NCBI GenBank assembly: GCA_903892415.1
Contig: CAITIQ010000348.1
Location: 1-48,462, forward strand
Length of the DNA: 48,462 nt
Direction of reading: 5' to 3'
Source of the DNA: an uncultured delta proteobacterium
GTDB lineage: Bacteria; Myxococcota_A; Polyangia; Polyangiales; Polyangiaceae
The notes under the pieces were generated by a model, which saw only the letters and a list, made by a program, of their open reading frames with translations, did not search any database and had not been told where the DNA came from. This document shows, piece by piece, positions 8,890 to 16,824 of this stretch (within the stretch, counting starts at the first letter, position 1; each line of letters begins with the position of its first letter). The translations under genes were made by a program, and so were the position numbers.

Positions 8890-10102
8890 GTCGCGAATCC
8901 TGCACATCGAAGACGATGCTGCCAACCGCCTTTTGGTGCGCAAGCTCCTGAGTTCGGCCGGCCACGAGGTGATTGACGCCGGGGACGGCATTGAGGGCGT
9001 GCGTCTTGCCTGTGCGATCAAGCCGGATCTCGTGCTGGTGGACCTCAACATCCCCGGGCTCAACGGCTTCGAAGTGACGCTGCGTTTGCGCGGCGAGGCC
9101 TCCCTGGGCCGCGTACCGATCGTGGCGATCACCGCCGAGGGCGATCGAGATACGAGTTTGGCCGTCGGCTGCACCGGCTTCATCCAAAAGCCGATCGAGG
9201 CGCGCACCTTCGCCAATTTGATCGCGCGCTATTTGCGCGGCGCTCGCGAGATGCCCTCGTCGGCCGATCTCGAGGAGAAGATGCTGCGCGAGCAGAGTCA
9301 GCGCATCGTCGGGCACCTCGAGCTGAAGATCGCCGAGCTCTCGTCGGCCAATGCCCGACTTCGCGAGCTGTCGTTGGCCCGCACTGAATTCTATCGCAAC
9401 ATCAGCCACGAGCTCGCCACGCCAATGACGCCGATCGTCGGCTACCTCAAGCTGCTCGTGGACGAGGATCTCGGTCCGGTGACGAAGGGGCAGCACAAGG
9501 CGCTTGTCGCGATGGATGGTTGCGTAAAGCGACTGCGCGCCGTGCTCGACAACCTGTTGGACGTCACCGGGCTCGAGACGGGGCGGCTGCGTTTCGCTCT
9601 GCGTGAGTACGATTTCCTCGACACCACCCGGCGTGCGATCGCCAGCGTCGCCGATCGGTTTGCCGAGCGGAATCAGACCTTGGTCGAGGAGTTACCGCGC
9701 GGTCCGCTGCCAGGTTACGGCGATCCGGATCGGTTGCAGCGCGCGATGGTCCACGTGCTCGAGAACGCGGCGAAGTTCACGCCTGAACACGGCACTGTGG
9801 GCGTGCGGGTCACGCGTACCGCCAGCGCCTACGAGTTGTGCGTTGCTGATTCGGGCGGAGGCATCGCCGTGGGGGACTTCGACCGTATCTTCGAACCGTT
9901 CATCCAAGTGGACGGCTCGGTCACCCGCGAGCAGGGGGGCGTGGGCGTCGGTCTGGCGATCGTGCGCCGCACCTGTCGGGGCTTGGGCGGGGACGTCCGC
10001 ATCGAGAGCCCGTCTTCTCAAGTGATTGAAGGCGTCCCACTTTCGGGAGCGGCCTTCACGATCCGCGTCGCAATACGTGCCCCGATGGAACTCGATGGTT
10101 AG
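8888..10102 (+). CDS. Response regulator receiver-histidine kinase hybrid
   Basis: This 404-residue signalling protein has an N-terminal receiver domain (residues 1-120, acidic pair ED at 8-9, phosphoacceptor D52 in LVLVDLNIPG, conserved Lys in FIQKPIEA). A helical linker, a HisKA domain with H174 in NISHELATPM, and a HATPase_c domain follow, the last with N box HVLENAAKF, G1 DSGGGI, F box IFEPFIQ and G2 GGVGVGLAIVRR. No membrane segment or sensor domain is visible, so it is probably a soluble kinase whose activity is set by phosphorylation of its own receiver. ATG 8888 is chosen because the receiver fold starts right there. The stop overlaps the start of the next gene. Confidence 0.92.
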   Translation: MSRILHIEDDAANRLLVRKLLSSAGHEVIDAGDGIEGVRLACAIKPDLVLVDLNIPGLNGFEVTLRLRGEASLGRVPIVAITAEGDRDTSLAVGCTGFIQKPIEARTFANLIARYLRGAREMPSSADLEEKMLREQSQRIVGHLELKIAELSSANARLRELSLARTEFYRNISHELATPMTPIVGYLKLLVDEDLGPVTKGQHKALVAMDGCVKRLRAVLDNLLDVTGLETGRLRFALREYDFLDTTRRAIASVADRFAERNQTLVEELPRGPLPGYGDPDRLQRAMVHVLENAAKFTPEHGTVGVRVTRTASAYELCVADSGGGIAVGDFDRIFEPFIQVDGSVTREQGGVGVGLAIVRRTCRGLGGDVRIESPSSQVIEGVPLSGAAFTIRVAIRAPMELDG

Positions 10103-11075
10103 TCGCGCATTGGTTTTGACGCTGCTTGGGTTGGGCTTGTCGTTGCCCGTCGGCGAGGCTTGGGCGCAGGCCGATCCCAAGCGAGATCCCGCGGCCGCCG
10201 AGGCCCTTTTCAAGCGCGCCCGCACGATGATGGATCAAGGCAATCGCGCCGACGCCTGCCCGATGTTCGCCGAGAGTTACCGGCTCGACGCTGCGCCCGG
10301 CACCCTGCTCAACATCGCCGAATGCCATCGACTCGAGGGCAAGACCGCGACCGCGTGGGGCGAATTCCTGGAGACCGCGCGCGAGTTTCGCCGTCGCAAC
10401 GACGAGCGTCGCGCCGTCTTCGCCGACGGTGAGGCCAAGAAGCTCGAGCCGGAGCTTGCGTATGTGCGCCTTTCGATGGTGGACCCGCCCGAAGGGCTGA
10501 CCATTCTCCGCGGCGGCATCAGCTCGACCAAGGACAGCCTGGGCGCCAAGCTGCCGATCGATCCCGGCCCTCAGGTGCTCAAGCTCGAGGCACCGGGAAA
10601 GCTACCGATCGACGTGCCGTTCACCGCCAAACCGAAGGACCTCACCAACGTGCTGTTGCCACCGCTCGCGGACAAGCCGCCGGAGCCCGAGCCCACGGTT
10701 GTGTCCAAGCCGATCTCCGGGCGCATGATCGCCGGGTTGACGACGGGCGCGTTTGGCATCGCGGCGGGGCTGGCCGGCGGCGTGACGACGGGCTTCGCGT
10801 GGTCCAAACGCACCGAGTTGGAGGACACCTGCCCGAACAAGCGATCGTGTAGTTCGGAGACTTACGCTGAGGCCGAGCTGTTCGCGAACCTAACCAACGT
10901 GCTGTTCGCCACGGGCGCAGCGGCCTTCACGGTAGGCCTGGTGATCGTCCTCACCGAGCCGGGCGACGAGGAGGCCGCGAGTGAGGCGGGTTCGGCGCCG
11001 GCCGCTGAGCCGAGCGAGCCCACTGTGTCGTTGCGGGTTGGCCCGCTGGGGCTCGGGGTCGAAGGTCGGTTTTAG
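10095..11075 (+). CDS. Exported TPR-like protein with two C-terminal hydrophobic segments
   Basis: This 326-residue protein has a clear signal peptide ending in GEAWAQA. Residues 30-110 look like paired helices of TPR type (AEALFKRARTMMDQG, LLNIAECHRLEGKTATAW). A region at about 120-190 follows that resembles a PEGA-like beta domain (AYVRLSMVDPPEGLTILRGG). A Pro-rich linker leads to two hydrophobic segments (near residues 213-235 and 265-285) with a Cys pair between them, then an Ala/Glu/Pro tail. Proteins of this design are common in myxobacteria and unassigned. Its ATG overlaps the kinase stop, which suggests cotranscription and a possible shared envelope-signalling role (inference). Confidence 0.75.
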   Translation: MVSRALVLTLLGLGLSLPVGEAWAQADPKRDPAAAEALFKRARTMMDQGNRADACPMFAESYRLDAAPGTLLNIAECHRLEGKTATAWGEFLETAREFRRRNDERRAVFADGEAKKLEPELAYVRLSMVDPPEGLTILRGGISSTKDSLGAKLPIDPGPQVLKLEAPGKLPIDVPFTAKPKDLTNVLLPPLADKPPEPEPTVVSKPISGRMIAGLTTGAFGIAAGLAGGVTTGFAWSKRTELEDTCPNKRSCSSETYAEAELFANLTNVLFATGAAAFTVGLVIVLTEPGDEEAASEAGSAPAAEPSEPTVSLRVGPLGLGVEGRF

Positions 11076-11122
11076 GCTGAGCGAAGATGAGGCGATCCTG
11101 GCTGGTACTGAAGCCAAGCGGG

Positions 11123-11404
11123 CTAGTTACACACGTTGCCGGTGCAATCCTCCGACTCGCAATCGAAGTCGCTCAGACACGGTGATCCGGGCAGGCCGTC
11201 TTGGCACTGCTGGTTGACGCAGATCTCCGACTGGCAGTCGAAGAAGCTGAGGCACGGTGAACCGAGCGAGCCGTCTTGGCATTGTTGGTTGACGCACGTC
11301 TCTGATTCACAATCGAAGCCGGTCAAACAAGGCGAGCCGAGCGAGCCGTCTTGGCATTGTTGGTTGACGCAAATCCCCGAGTCACAGTCGAAGCCGGTGA
11401 GGCA
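11123..11404 (-). repeat. 75-bp tandem repeats, about 3.7 copies
   Basis: The string GTCTTGGCA-TTG-TTGGTTGACGCA recurs with exact 75-base spacing (anchor points 11198, 11273 and 11348). The period is a multiple of three and so keeps the frame of the enclosing lipoprotein gene. The copies diverge mostly in the part that encodes the residues around the third Cys. Confidence 0.85.
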
Positions 11405-11725
11405 GGGGTTGTTGGGCGAGCCGCCCGCTCCGCCGGTGTTCGCGCTGCCCCCTCCGCCAATCGGGCCTCCGCCTGTCCCGCTCGAGCCCGCAGCGCCGCC
11501 AGCCGCGTTCGCCGCGCCGGTTCCACTCGACCCAGCGTTCCCGGAGCTCGGTCCGGCTCCTTCACCACCCGCGCCGTTGCTCGTGTTCGCGCCGCTGCCC
11601 GAGCTTGAGCTCGACGCGCCGCCCGCCGCCGGGCTGCCGGCCGAGCCGCCGCCGGCCTCGCCGAACAGCTCCCCAACGTTGGATGAGCAGGCCGCAAGCA
11701 GGAGCACCGCGTACTTCGTCGTCAT
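11123..11725 (-). CDS. Lipoprotein with tandem Cys-rich 25-residue repeats
   Basis: This 200-residue protein has a very short signal with lipobox LLAAC at residues 8-12, then about 90 residues of Gly/Ser/Ala-rich linker. The C-terminus has four consecutive modules, the last one partial, each beginning PCL and reading C-x5-C-x4-C-x4-C (for example CLTGFDCDSGICVNQQC). The modules are 25 residues long with near-identical DNA, so they arose by recent tandem duplication. The Cys spacing suggests small disulfide knots on the cell surface. Function is unknown. It could also be a fragment of a larger repeat family in this genome. Confidence 0.72.
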   Translation of the reverse strand: MTTKYAVLLLAACSSNVGELFGEAGGGSAGSPAAGGASSSSSGSGANTSNGAGGEGAGPSSGNAGSSGTGAANAAGGAAGSSGTGGGPIGGGGSANTGGAGGSPNNPCLTGFDCDSGICVNQQCQDGSLGSPCLTGFDCESETCVNQQCQDGSLGSPCLSFFDCQSEICVNQQCQDGLPGSPCLSDFDCESEDCTGNVCN

Positions 11726-11807
11726 GCGCCGGATCCTCTAGCCGCGCCGGTCGAAGCACAAGCCCCAAGCGCGTGCGCAGCTATGCTCACGCAACACCCA
11801 ACGAAGC

Positions 11808-12803
11808 TCATTTCAAACGATAGGCGTCCAACGCCGGGTCGAGGCTCGCGCTGCAGCAGACCGTCCGCAGGGTCCCGGTGGGTTCAAAGGCAGGGGGGTA
11901 GGGCTCGAGGTGATTGGAGTTGCAATCGGTCGAGACCTCGGCCTGTCGAGCACCCGTAACGTTGTTTATACAACCGACCGCGGGTGTGTCGCATGCGCCA
12001 AGCAGCACGCGAACGTAGAACGCTGGCAAGCAGCTTGGAGCCGCAGTGCACTCGTCGCACGTAGCCTTTCCGTCGGCCGCGCCGCGTAACAGGTAGGCTT
12101 CGGTCAAGCCTTCTGGGCAGACTGTCTCTGCTTCGTCGTGAACCGCACAGATATTCTCGCTGCAATCGTCGGCGCAACCTGGGCAGAACGAAAGCACGCT
12201 GTTCAGGTTTGGCTCGCCCTGCAGTGTACTGACGCCGGGGTTGCAACCTGGACTTGTGGGAGGAGACGCTGAACAGCTATCGACGACTAGTTCCCCGAAG
12301 TCGACAATCGTCTGGCAGCTGGTGCTCCAGCCTGGTGTGGGCTGGGGTTCGCTGCAGCCGGTCGCGCTATTGAAGCAAGTCAGTGTAGAACTGCAGCTGC
12401 CTGAGTCGATCTGGGCTGAGCAAGCGGAACAACTCAACTGCGGCTCGCCGAAATAAAGGTTGAGCCGCGGCTCGCCCCCGCATGTGGTTGGCTCCGAGCC
12501 GAGATCTGAGATGATGGGCGCAGAAACGTAGGTCCAACCGTCTCCGTCGGCGCAGCCGCACGGGGCTCCACCGCTCCCGCCTTCTCCGCCCCCGCCGTTT
12601 CCGGGCCCCGGACCATTGCCACCGCGGCCGCCAATACCTCCACTGCCGCCAGCGTTCTCTCCTGCGTTCCCGCCGCTGCTGCTCGGGTTTGCAGCGCCTG
12701 CGCCTTCACCGGTCTCGTACTCGTTGATGCCGAAAATGAACTGGCAACCAAGCAGAGGCAGCGTCGCCGCGAATAAGCTTGCGGCGAGGCGAGTGGGGTT
12801 CAT
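11808..12803 (-). CDS. Cys-rich lipoprotein, unknown function
   Basis: This is a protein of about 331 residues. The signal MNPTRLAASLFAATLPLLGC ends in a lipobox (LLGC). A Gly/Asn/Ser linker follows, then roughly 250 residues with many spaced cysteines and aromatic residues, for instance CSACSAQIDSGSCSS and CPGCADDCSENIC. A second ATG three codons upstream (12812) is possible. It is divergent from the cysteine desulfurase gene with about two dozen bases between starts. No enzyme motif is recognisable; a disulfide-rich surface protein is the most that can be said. Confidence 0.72.
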   Translation of the reverse strand: MNPTRLAASLFAATLPLLGCQFIFGINEYETGEGAGAANPSSSGGNAGENAGGSGGIGGRGGNGPGPGNGGGGEGGSGGAPCGCADGDGWTYVSAPIISDLGSEPTTCGGEPRLNLYFGEPQLSCSACSAQIDSGSCSSTLTCFNSATGCSEPQPTPGWSTSCQTIVDFGELVVDSCSASPPTSPGCNPGVSTLQGEPNLNSVLSFCPGCADDCSENICAVHDEAETVCPEGLTEAYLLRGAADGKATCDECTAAPSCLPAFYVRVLLGACDTPAVGCINNVTGARQAEVSTDCNSNHLEPYPPAFEPTGTLRTVCCSASLDPALDAYRLK

Positions 12804-12827
12804 GGTCAGCATGCTACAAAGCCTTGC

Positions 12828-13955
12828 GTGGTCTATCTAGACTGGAACGCAACAACGCCCCCAGCCGACGAGGTTCTCGCGGCGATGTCGGCTGCAACTC
12901 GGGATGGCTGGGCCAACCCGGCCAGCGTGCATGGCGCCGGTCGGGCGGCGCGCCGCTACATCGAGAGCGCCCGCGAAGCGGTGGGCGTGCTGCTCGGCTT
13001 CGATCCGCGCGACGTGATCCTCACCGGCGGTGGTACCGAGGCCAACAACCTCGCCCTGCTCGGTCTCTTCACCGAGAGCGTGCTCGCCGAGCGCTCCGTG
13101 CTGATCACCTCGGCGATCGAGCATCCCAGCATTCTGCGCACGGCCGAGCGGCTGGAGGCGCGCGGCGTCACGGTGGTGCGGCTATCCGCAGAGGCCTCGG
13201 GCGCCATCGACGTAGCCGAGCTGGAACAGGCTCTCACGACTCACGGCCCGTCGGTGAAGTTGGTCTCGCTGCAGGCGGTCAATCACGAGACCGGTGCGTT
13301 GCAACCGATTCAAGAGGTGCGTCGGCTTTGCGATGCTCGCGGCGTCCTGTTCCACTGCGATGCGGTGCAACACCTCGGTCGCCTCCCCAGCGAGCTGCTC
13401 CACGGAATCGACCTGATTACGGTCGCAGCGCACAAGCTGCGCGGCCCCAAAGGCGTGGGGGCGTTGGCGGTGAAGTGCGGGCTCAAGCTCGCACCCGTGT
13501 TTGGCGGTGGGGCCCAGGAGCGGGGCGTGCGGCCGGGGACGCAAGATCCCGTCGCTTGCGCGGGCTTTGCTGCCGCGCTCCACCGCGCGCCCGCGATGAT
13601 CGAACGTTATGCTGGCGTCGCAAGGTTGCGCGACCTGCTTCATGAAGCGCTTCGTGAACTGGAGTGTGAACTCAACGCTGGAACGGGTGCCCGCGCACCA
13701 CACGTTCTCAACCTTTCTTTTGCCGGTTGGAAAGGTCCCGAGCTATGTGCGGCCCTCGATTTGGAGGACGTGCACGTCTCCTCCGGGTCGGCTTGCAGCG
13801 CGGGCACGGCTGAACCTTCTCCGGTGATCACGCACTGCTTTGGTCGTGACCGCGCGAGGTCTGCGGTGCGCATCTCGTTGGGGGAGGGGACCACGCTGGA
13901 GGACTGCACACTTGCTCTCCAGAGCTTTAGGCTCGTTTTGCGGAGAAACAGCTAG
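12828..13955 (+). CDS. Cysteine desulfurase (NifS/IscS family)
   Basis: This 375-residue PLP enzyme removes sulfur from cysteine for Fe-S clusters or thiolated cofactors. Marks are YLDWNATTPP at the N-terminus, GGGTEANNLAL, the VNHETGALQPI motif, K203 in AAHKLRGPKG as the PLP-binding lysine, and C323 in SSGSACSAG as the persulfide cysteine on the mobile loop. A GTG start is used; the strand-forming residues begin immediately after it. No iscR, iscU or iscA lies beside it, so this is a stand-alone desulfurase and could serve tRNA thiolation as well as Fe-S assembly. The paralogue type (IscS or NifS) cannot be set from sequence alone. Confidence 0.93.
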   Translation: MVYLDWNATTPPADEVLAAMSAATRDGWANPASVHGAGRAARRYIESAREAVGVLLGFDPRDVILTGGGTEANNLALLGLFTESVLAERSVLITSAIEHPSILRTAERLEARGVTVVRLSAEASGAIDVAELEQALTTHGPSVKLVSLQAVNHETGALQPIQEVRRLCDARGVLFHCDAVQHLGRLPSELLHGIDLITVAAHKLRGPKGVGALAVKCGLKLAPVFGGGAQERGVRPGTQDPVACAGFAAALHRAPAMIERYAGVARLRDLLHEALRELECELNAGTGARAPHVLNLSFAGWKGPELCAALDLEDVHVSSGSACSAGTAEPSPVITHCFGRDRARSAVRISLGEGTTLEDCTLALQSFRLVLRRNS

Positions 13956-13988
13956 TCCGCAGAATCCTCGTCCAGTGCGTTAAGCGAA

Positions 13989-14011
13989 AGGCCAGCCCTC
14001 ACTGCCGGCCT
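13989..14011. terminator. Hairpin between convergent genes, possible terminator
   Basis: AGGCC at 13989-13993 pairs with GGCCT at 14007-14011, and two further pairs extend it past one mismatch. It lies 34 bases after the desulfurase stop and downstream of the minus-strand genes. The flanks are only weakly T-rich, so termination is a guess. Confidence 0.35.
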
Positions 14012-14023
14012 GATCTCTTGGTT

Positions 14024-14122
14024 CTAACTTCCTGAAGTTGTTTCGCAATTGCCGACACGCTTGAGGCAAACAGCCGTTCCATTCAATGGATTCTTGCGGC
14101 AAAATGGGCAGCGAGCGTTCAT
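14024..14122 (-). CDS. Possible 32-residue Cys-motif peptide
   Basis: An ATG-started minus-strand frame of 32 residues contains CPFC and two more cysteines (VC, then NC, separated by six residues), the pattern of a small zinc ribbon. It lies downstream of rlmB in an otherwise noncoding stretch whose composition is less GC-rich than the neighbouring genes. I see no clear ribosome-binding site. It may be chance or the remnant of a larger gene. Confidence 0.2.
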   Translation of the reverse strand: MNARCPFCRKNPLNGTAVCLKRVGNCETTSGS

Positions 14123-14199
14123 GTAGGCAACTGTAATTAGGACCACGGGCTCGCTCGACCTCAAAAGTCGCTTTGAGCTTGGACGACAAGTGGCCGTAA

Positions 14200-14946
14200 T
14201 TACTTAGCACTTCGTCGTTGGCGTCCCACTTCATAGTGGGCCAACGCGGCTGCCACAGAGGCGTTCAGCGACTGCACCGCCCCCGACATCGGTAGGCGGG
14301 CCTTGACCGTCGCCGCTTTGCGCACGGCTGGCCGAGCGCCTTTGTCTTCAGCGCCGACGATCAGCCCGACGATGCCGGTCAGGTCGATCGATTCAAGCGC
14401 TTGTTCGGCCGAGCCCTCGAGCAAGACGGTGGTTCCGCCTGCGTCGTGAATGGCGTGCATCGCCGGAAGTAGCGAGGGCACACGGAACAACGTCGCGTGT
14501 TCAATCGCGCCAGCGGACGCTCGAAAGGTCGCAGCCGTGAGCGGTGCTGCCCCGTGCTCCGGAAAGACGATCCACCCCGCGCCCAAGGCCACCGCCGAAC
14601 GGACCACCGCGCCGAAGTTCATTGGGTCCATTACGCCGTCGAGCAGGGTGATGAGCGGCGGCGCTTCGTCGGTCTTGGCCAAGCGTGCCGTCAAGTGATC
14701 GATCTCCCAAAGCTTCAGCTCCGGCGCTTCGGCCAGGGCGCCCTGGTGCATTCCGCCTTTGGTGCGCCGATCGAGCTCGCTGCGGGAAGCTGGTGCGATG
14801 GTGACGCCCACCGATTCAGCCAGCTTCAAGAGGCTTGCGAGCTTGGGATTGTCGCTCCCCTCTTGCACGATCAGCGACGTCACTTTTGCCCCGTGAACGC
14901 GCAGCGCTTCACGTACGGGTTGAATCCCAAACACTGTTCGACTCAA
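14200..14946 (-). CDS. rlmB: 23S rRNA 2'-O-methyltransferase, RlmB/TrmH (SPOUT) family
   Basis: This 248-residue SPOUT methyltransferase probably methylates a guanosine 2'-OH in 23S rRNA. An N-terminal substrate-binding domain opens with TVFGIQPVREAL. The knotted catalytic domain shows the three motifs LLDGVMDPMNFGAVVRSA (motif 1, catalytic Arg), GLIVGAEDKGARP (motif 2) and LPMSGAVQSLNASVAAAL (motif 3, the SAM-binding knot). The Asn in motif 1 is conserved. It overlaps the end of pyrF by four bases (ATGA), so the two form one transcription unit. Family assignment is firm; the RlmB subtype rests on length and the N-terminal domain. Confidence 0.9.
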   Translation of the reverse strand: MSRTVFGIQPVREALRVHGAKVTSLIVQEGSDNPKLASLLKLAESVGVTIAPASRSELDRRTKGGMHQGALAEAPELKLWEIDHLTARLAKTDEAPPLITLLDGVMDPMNFGAVVRSAVALGAGWIVFPEHGAAPLTAATFRASAGAIEHATLFRVPSLLPAMHAIHDAGGTTVLLEGSAEQALESIDLTGIVGLIVGAEDKGARPAVRKAATVKARLPMSGAVQSLNASVAAALAHYEVGRQRRSAK

Positions 14947-15653
14947 GCCATCGCTCCCGTCACTTCATGGTTTAGCAATCGTGCAGCGCTGGCTCGATCC
15001 GGCGCGTCCCGCAGGGGCCTGCCCACCACCAGCATCGACGCGCCCGCTCGAATCGCCGAGGCCGGCGTTGCGATCCTTGTTTGGTCCTCTCGGGCCACGG
15101 TACCGCCTTGCGGCCTGATGCCGGGCGTAACGACGAAGCTCTCCGGCAAGGCCGCTTTCAGTGCGGTCAGCTCGAGCGGCGATGCCACCAAGCCGTTGAT
15201 GCCGCTCGCTGCAGCCAACTGCGCTAGAGCGAGCACATGCGCTTCCACCGAGCCCGCGACCCCGAGCTCGCCGAGCCCCTCCTCGCCTAGCGAGGTGAGC
15301 ACCGTGACCGCAAGCAACGTCAAGTTGGAGCCCGCCGCTGCTTTGGCCGCGGCCGTCATCATCGCTCGCCCTCCACCCGCGTGGAGCGTGAGGAACGAAA
15401 CACCGAGCTCACAGGCCTGTCCGACCGCGCGGGCCACCGTCTCCGGAATGTCGTGCAGCTTGAGATCCAAAAAGACCTGCTGCTCGCCGCGCGCGAGTTC
15501 GCGAACGAAGCTTGGACCTGCGGCGATGAAAAGCTCCAAGCCAACCTTGGCCACGCCCACATGAAGCTCAACCGCCCGAGCGAGGCGCAGGGCCTCGTCG
15601 GGCGTGGGGAGATCAAGTGCTACGGCTAGCCTTGAACGAGCCTGATCCAACAC
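14943..15653 (-). CDS. pyrF: Orotidine 5'-phosphate decarboxylase
   Basis: This 236-residue TIM-barrel enzyme makes UMP from OMP, the final step of de novo pyrimidine synthesis. Visible motifs are LAVALDLPTPDEA (first strand Asp), VGVAKVGLELF (strand 2 Lys), the catalytic tetrad in FLDLKLHDIPETV (D-x-K-x2-D), VTPGIRPQGG, and VVGRPLRDAPD that binds the phosphate. Length is typical for the short bacterial form. It is linked to rlmB downstream by an ATGA overlap, and the coiled-coil membrane gene ends three bases upstream, which indicates a three-gene operon. Confidence 0.95.
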   Translation of the reverse strand: MLDQARSRLAVALDLPTPDEALRLARAVELHVGVAKVGLELFIAAGPSFVRELARGEQQVFLDLKLHDIPETVARAVGQACELGVSFLTLHAGGGRAMMTAAAKAAAGSNLTLLAVTVLTSLGEEGLGELGVAGSVEAHVLALAQLAAASGINGLVASPLELTALKAALPESFVVTPGIRPQGGTVAREDQTRIATPASAIRAGASMLVVGRPLRDAPDRASAARLLNHEVTGAMA

Positions 15654-15656
15654 AGA

Positions 15657-16436
15657 TCAGAGACAATCGCAGAGCGGATCCGTCGACTTGCAGGTGCAAA
15701 CCGGCTTGGCGGCCGGCGGCTTGTCACCACCTGCTGCAGGACCACCAGCAGCCGGTCCGCCGACCTTGGTGATCTTGGTCTTGGTCTCTTCTTCTGCAGC
15801 CTTCGCCTGGTTTAGAGCGGCTTGCAGTTCAGCCTTCTTGCGCTCGTCCTTCTCTTTGCCGAACGCGTCCTCGAGGTCCTTGACGGCTTGAGCCTTCGCC
15901 CTGAGGTCGGAGTTCAGCTTGTCGAGCTCGGCCTTGGTGGCGTCTGCTTCGGCTCGCAGAGCGGCTTCCTTCTTCGCCGTCTCTTGGGCCTTGTTGTAGA
16001 CGAGCACGCCGGACACGGTGCCGATCGCGAGCACGGCCACCACGACGCCGATCAGGGCGTTGCGCAGCGTCTTCTTGCTCTGGTCCGACTTGATCGTCAC
16101 GAGCTGACGCTCATGCTGCTGCTGGGCCGCGAGAGCTGCCATGCGCGTCTGGCCCTCGGCCTCCAAGCGAGCCTTCTCCACCTCGGCCTGCCGAATGGCC
16201 TCGAGCCGAGCGGTCTCCTCACGCTGACGCTGCTCATCGAGACGTCGACGCTCGGCCTCTGCGGCGATACGTGACTCTTCGGCTTGAATGGCAGCACGCT
16301 CAGCAGCCGCGCGCGCTTCTTCTGCGGCACGCACCTGTTGGGCTTTTGCGTCCTCCTCGGTCTTGATGCGATCCTCTTCGAGGTTCATCAGTTCTTTGAG
16401 AGAGAACAGGACCGAGCTTTCCTTCTGCTCCGACAT
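15657..16436 (-). CDS. Coiled-coil membrane protein with C-terminal Cys motif
   Basis: In this 259-residue protein residues 15-115 form a long charged Glu/Ala/Arg coiled coil. Residues 127-147 are a single hydrophobic helix, and residues 150-220 form a second coiled coil. A flexible Gly/Ala/Pro region and a terminal cluster reading CTCKSTDPLCDC follow. No signal peptide is present, so the first coil is probably cytoplasmic and the second periplasmic. I do not recognise a named family; similar long helical proteins act as scaffolds in myxobacterial motility or division, but that is speculation. It is the first gene of the operon leading to pyrF and rlmB. Confidence 0.75.
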   Translation of the reverse strand: MSEQKESSVLFSLKELMNLEEDRIKTEEDAKAQQVRAAEEARAAAERAAIQAEESRIAAEAERRRLDEQRQREETARLEAIRQAEVEKARLEAEGQTRMAALAAQQQHERQLVTIKSDQSKKTLRNALIGVVVAVLAIGTVSGVLVYNKAQETAKKEAALRAEADATKAELDKLNSDLRAKAQAVKDLEDAFGKEKDERKKAELQAALNQAKAAEEETKTKITKVGGPAAGGPAAGGDKPPAAKPVCTCKSTDPLCDCL

Positions 16437-16559
16437 CGTGACAGGCTCCTTACCGAGTTTTCGTGCTGCTCCGCCGCAGGCGCAGCGACCATGGAATATT
16501 CCAATAAAGAGTGGAGGGATGCAAACGTTGTTTGCCTCAGCAGCTCCACTCGGGCGGGT

Positions 16560-16775
16560 TCAATCCAGCGTACAGATCGCCACGCCCTCGTTGATCGGCT
16601 GGCCTTCGGTCACGTGAATTGCGGTCACCGTGCCGGAATCCTCGCTCTCGACGGGCATTTCCATCTTCATCGACTCGAGAATCGCGACCACTGTGCCCTC
16701 GTCGACCGAGTCGCCGACTTTGACTTCGATCTTCCAGACAGTGCCCGTGATGTGCGCCTTGATCGTCTTCGCCAT
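16560..16775 (-). CDS. Stand-alone biotinyl/lipoyl carrier domain protein
   Basis: This 71-residue protein consists of a single biotinyl domain. K37 within ESMKMEMPV is the expected biotinylation site, and the preceding VWKIEVKVGDSV plus the following GTVTAIHVTEGQPINEG give the flattened beta-barrel halves. It would carry CO2 for an acyl-CoA, pyruvate or similar carboxylase whose biotin carboxylase and transferase subunits are not in this window. It lies 49 bases after the MCE gene on the same strand and may share its transcript. A free-standing carrier of this size is known in acyl-CoA carboxylases of several phyla, but the partner is unknown. Confidence 0.88.
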   Translation of the reverse strand: MAKTIKAHITGTVWKIEVKVGDSVDEGTVVAILESMKMEMPVESEDSGTVTAIHVTEGQPINEGVAICTLD

Positions 16776-16824
16776 GGGGCCGCGACGCTACAGAGCCCGC
16801 CGCCGATTGTCGAGAGCGGCGTGG

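Noticed and set aside
13980..14234. 84-codon minus-strand frame after rlmB
   Set aside because: It overlaps the 3' end of rlmB in another frame and has no motif; the shorter Cys-motif frame in the same place is more interesting but also weak.
14497..15564. Plus-strand frame of over 350 codons opposite rlmB and pyrF
   Set aside because: It is a shadow of two clearly recognised enzymes, with a low-complexity Ser/Ala/Pro translation.
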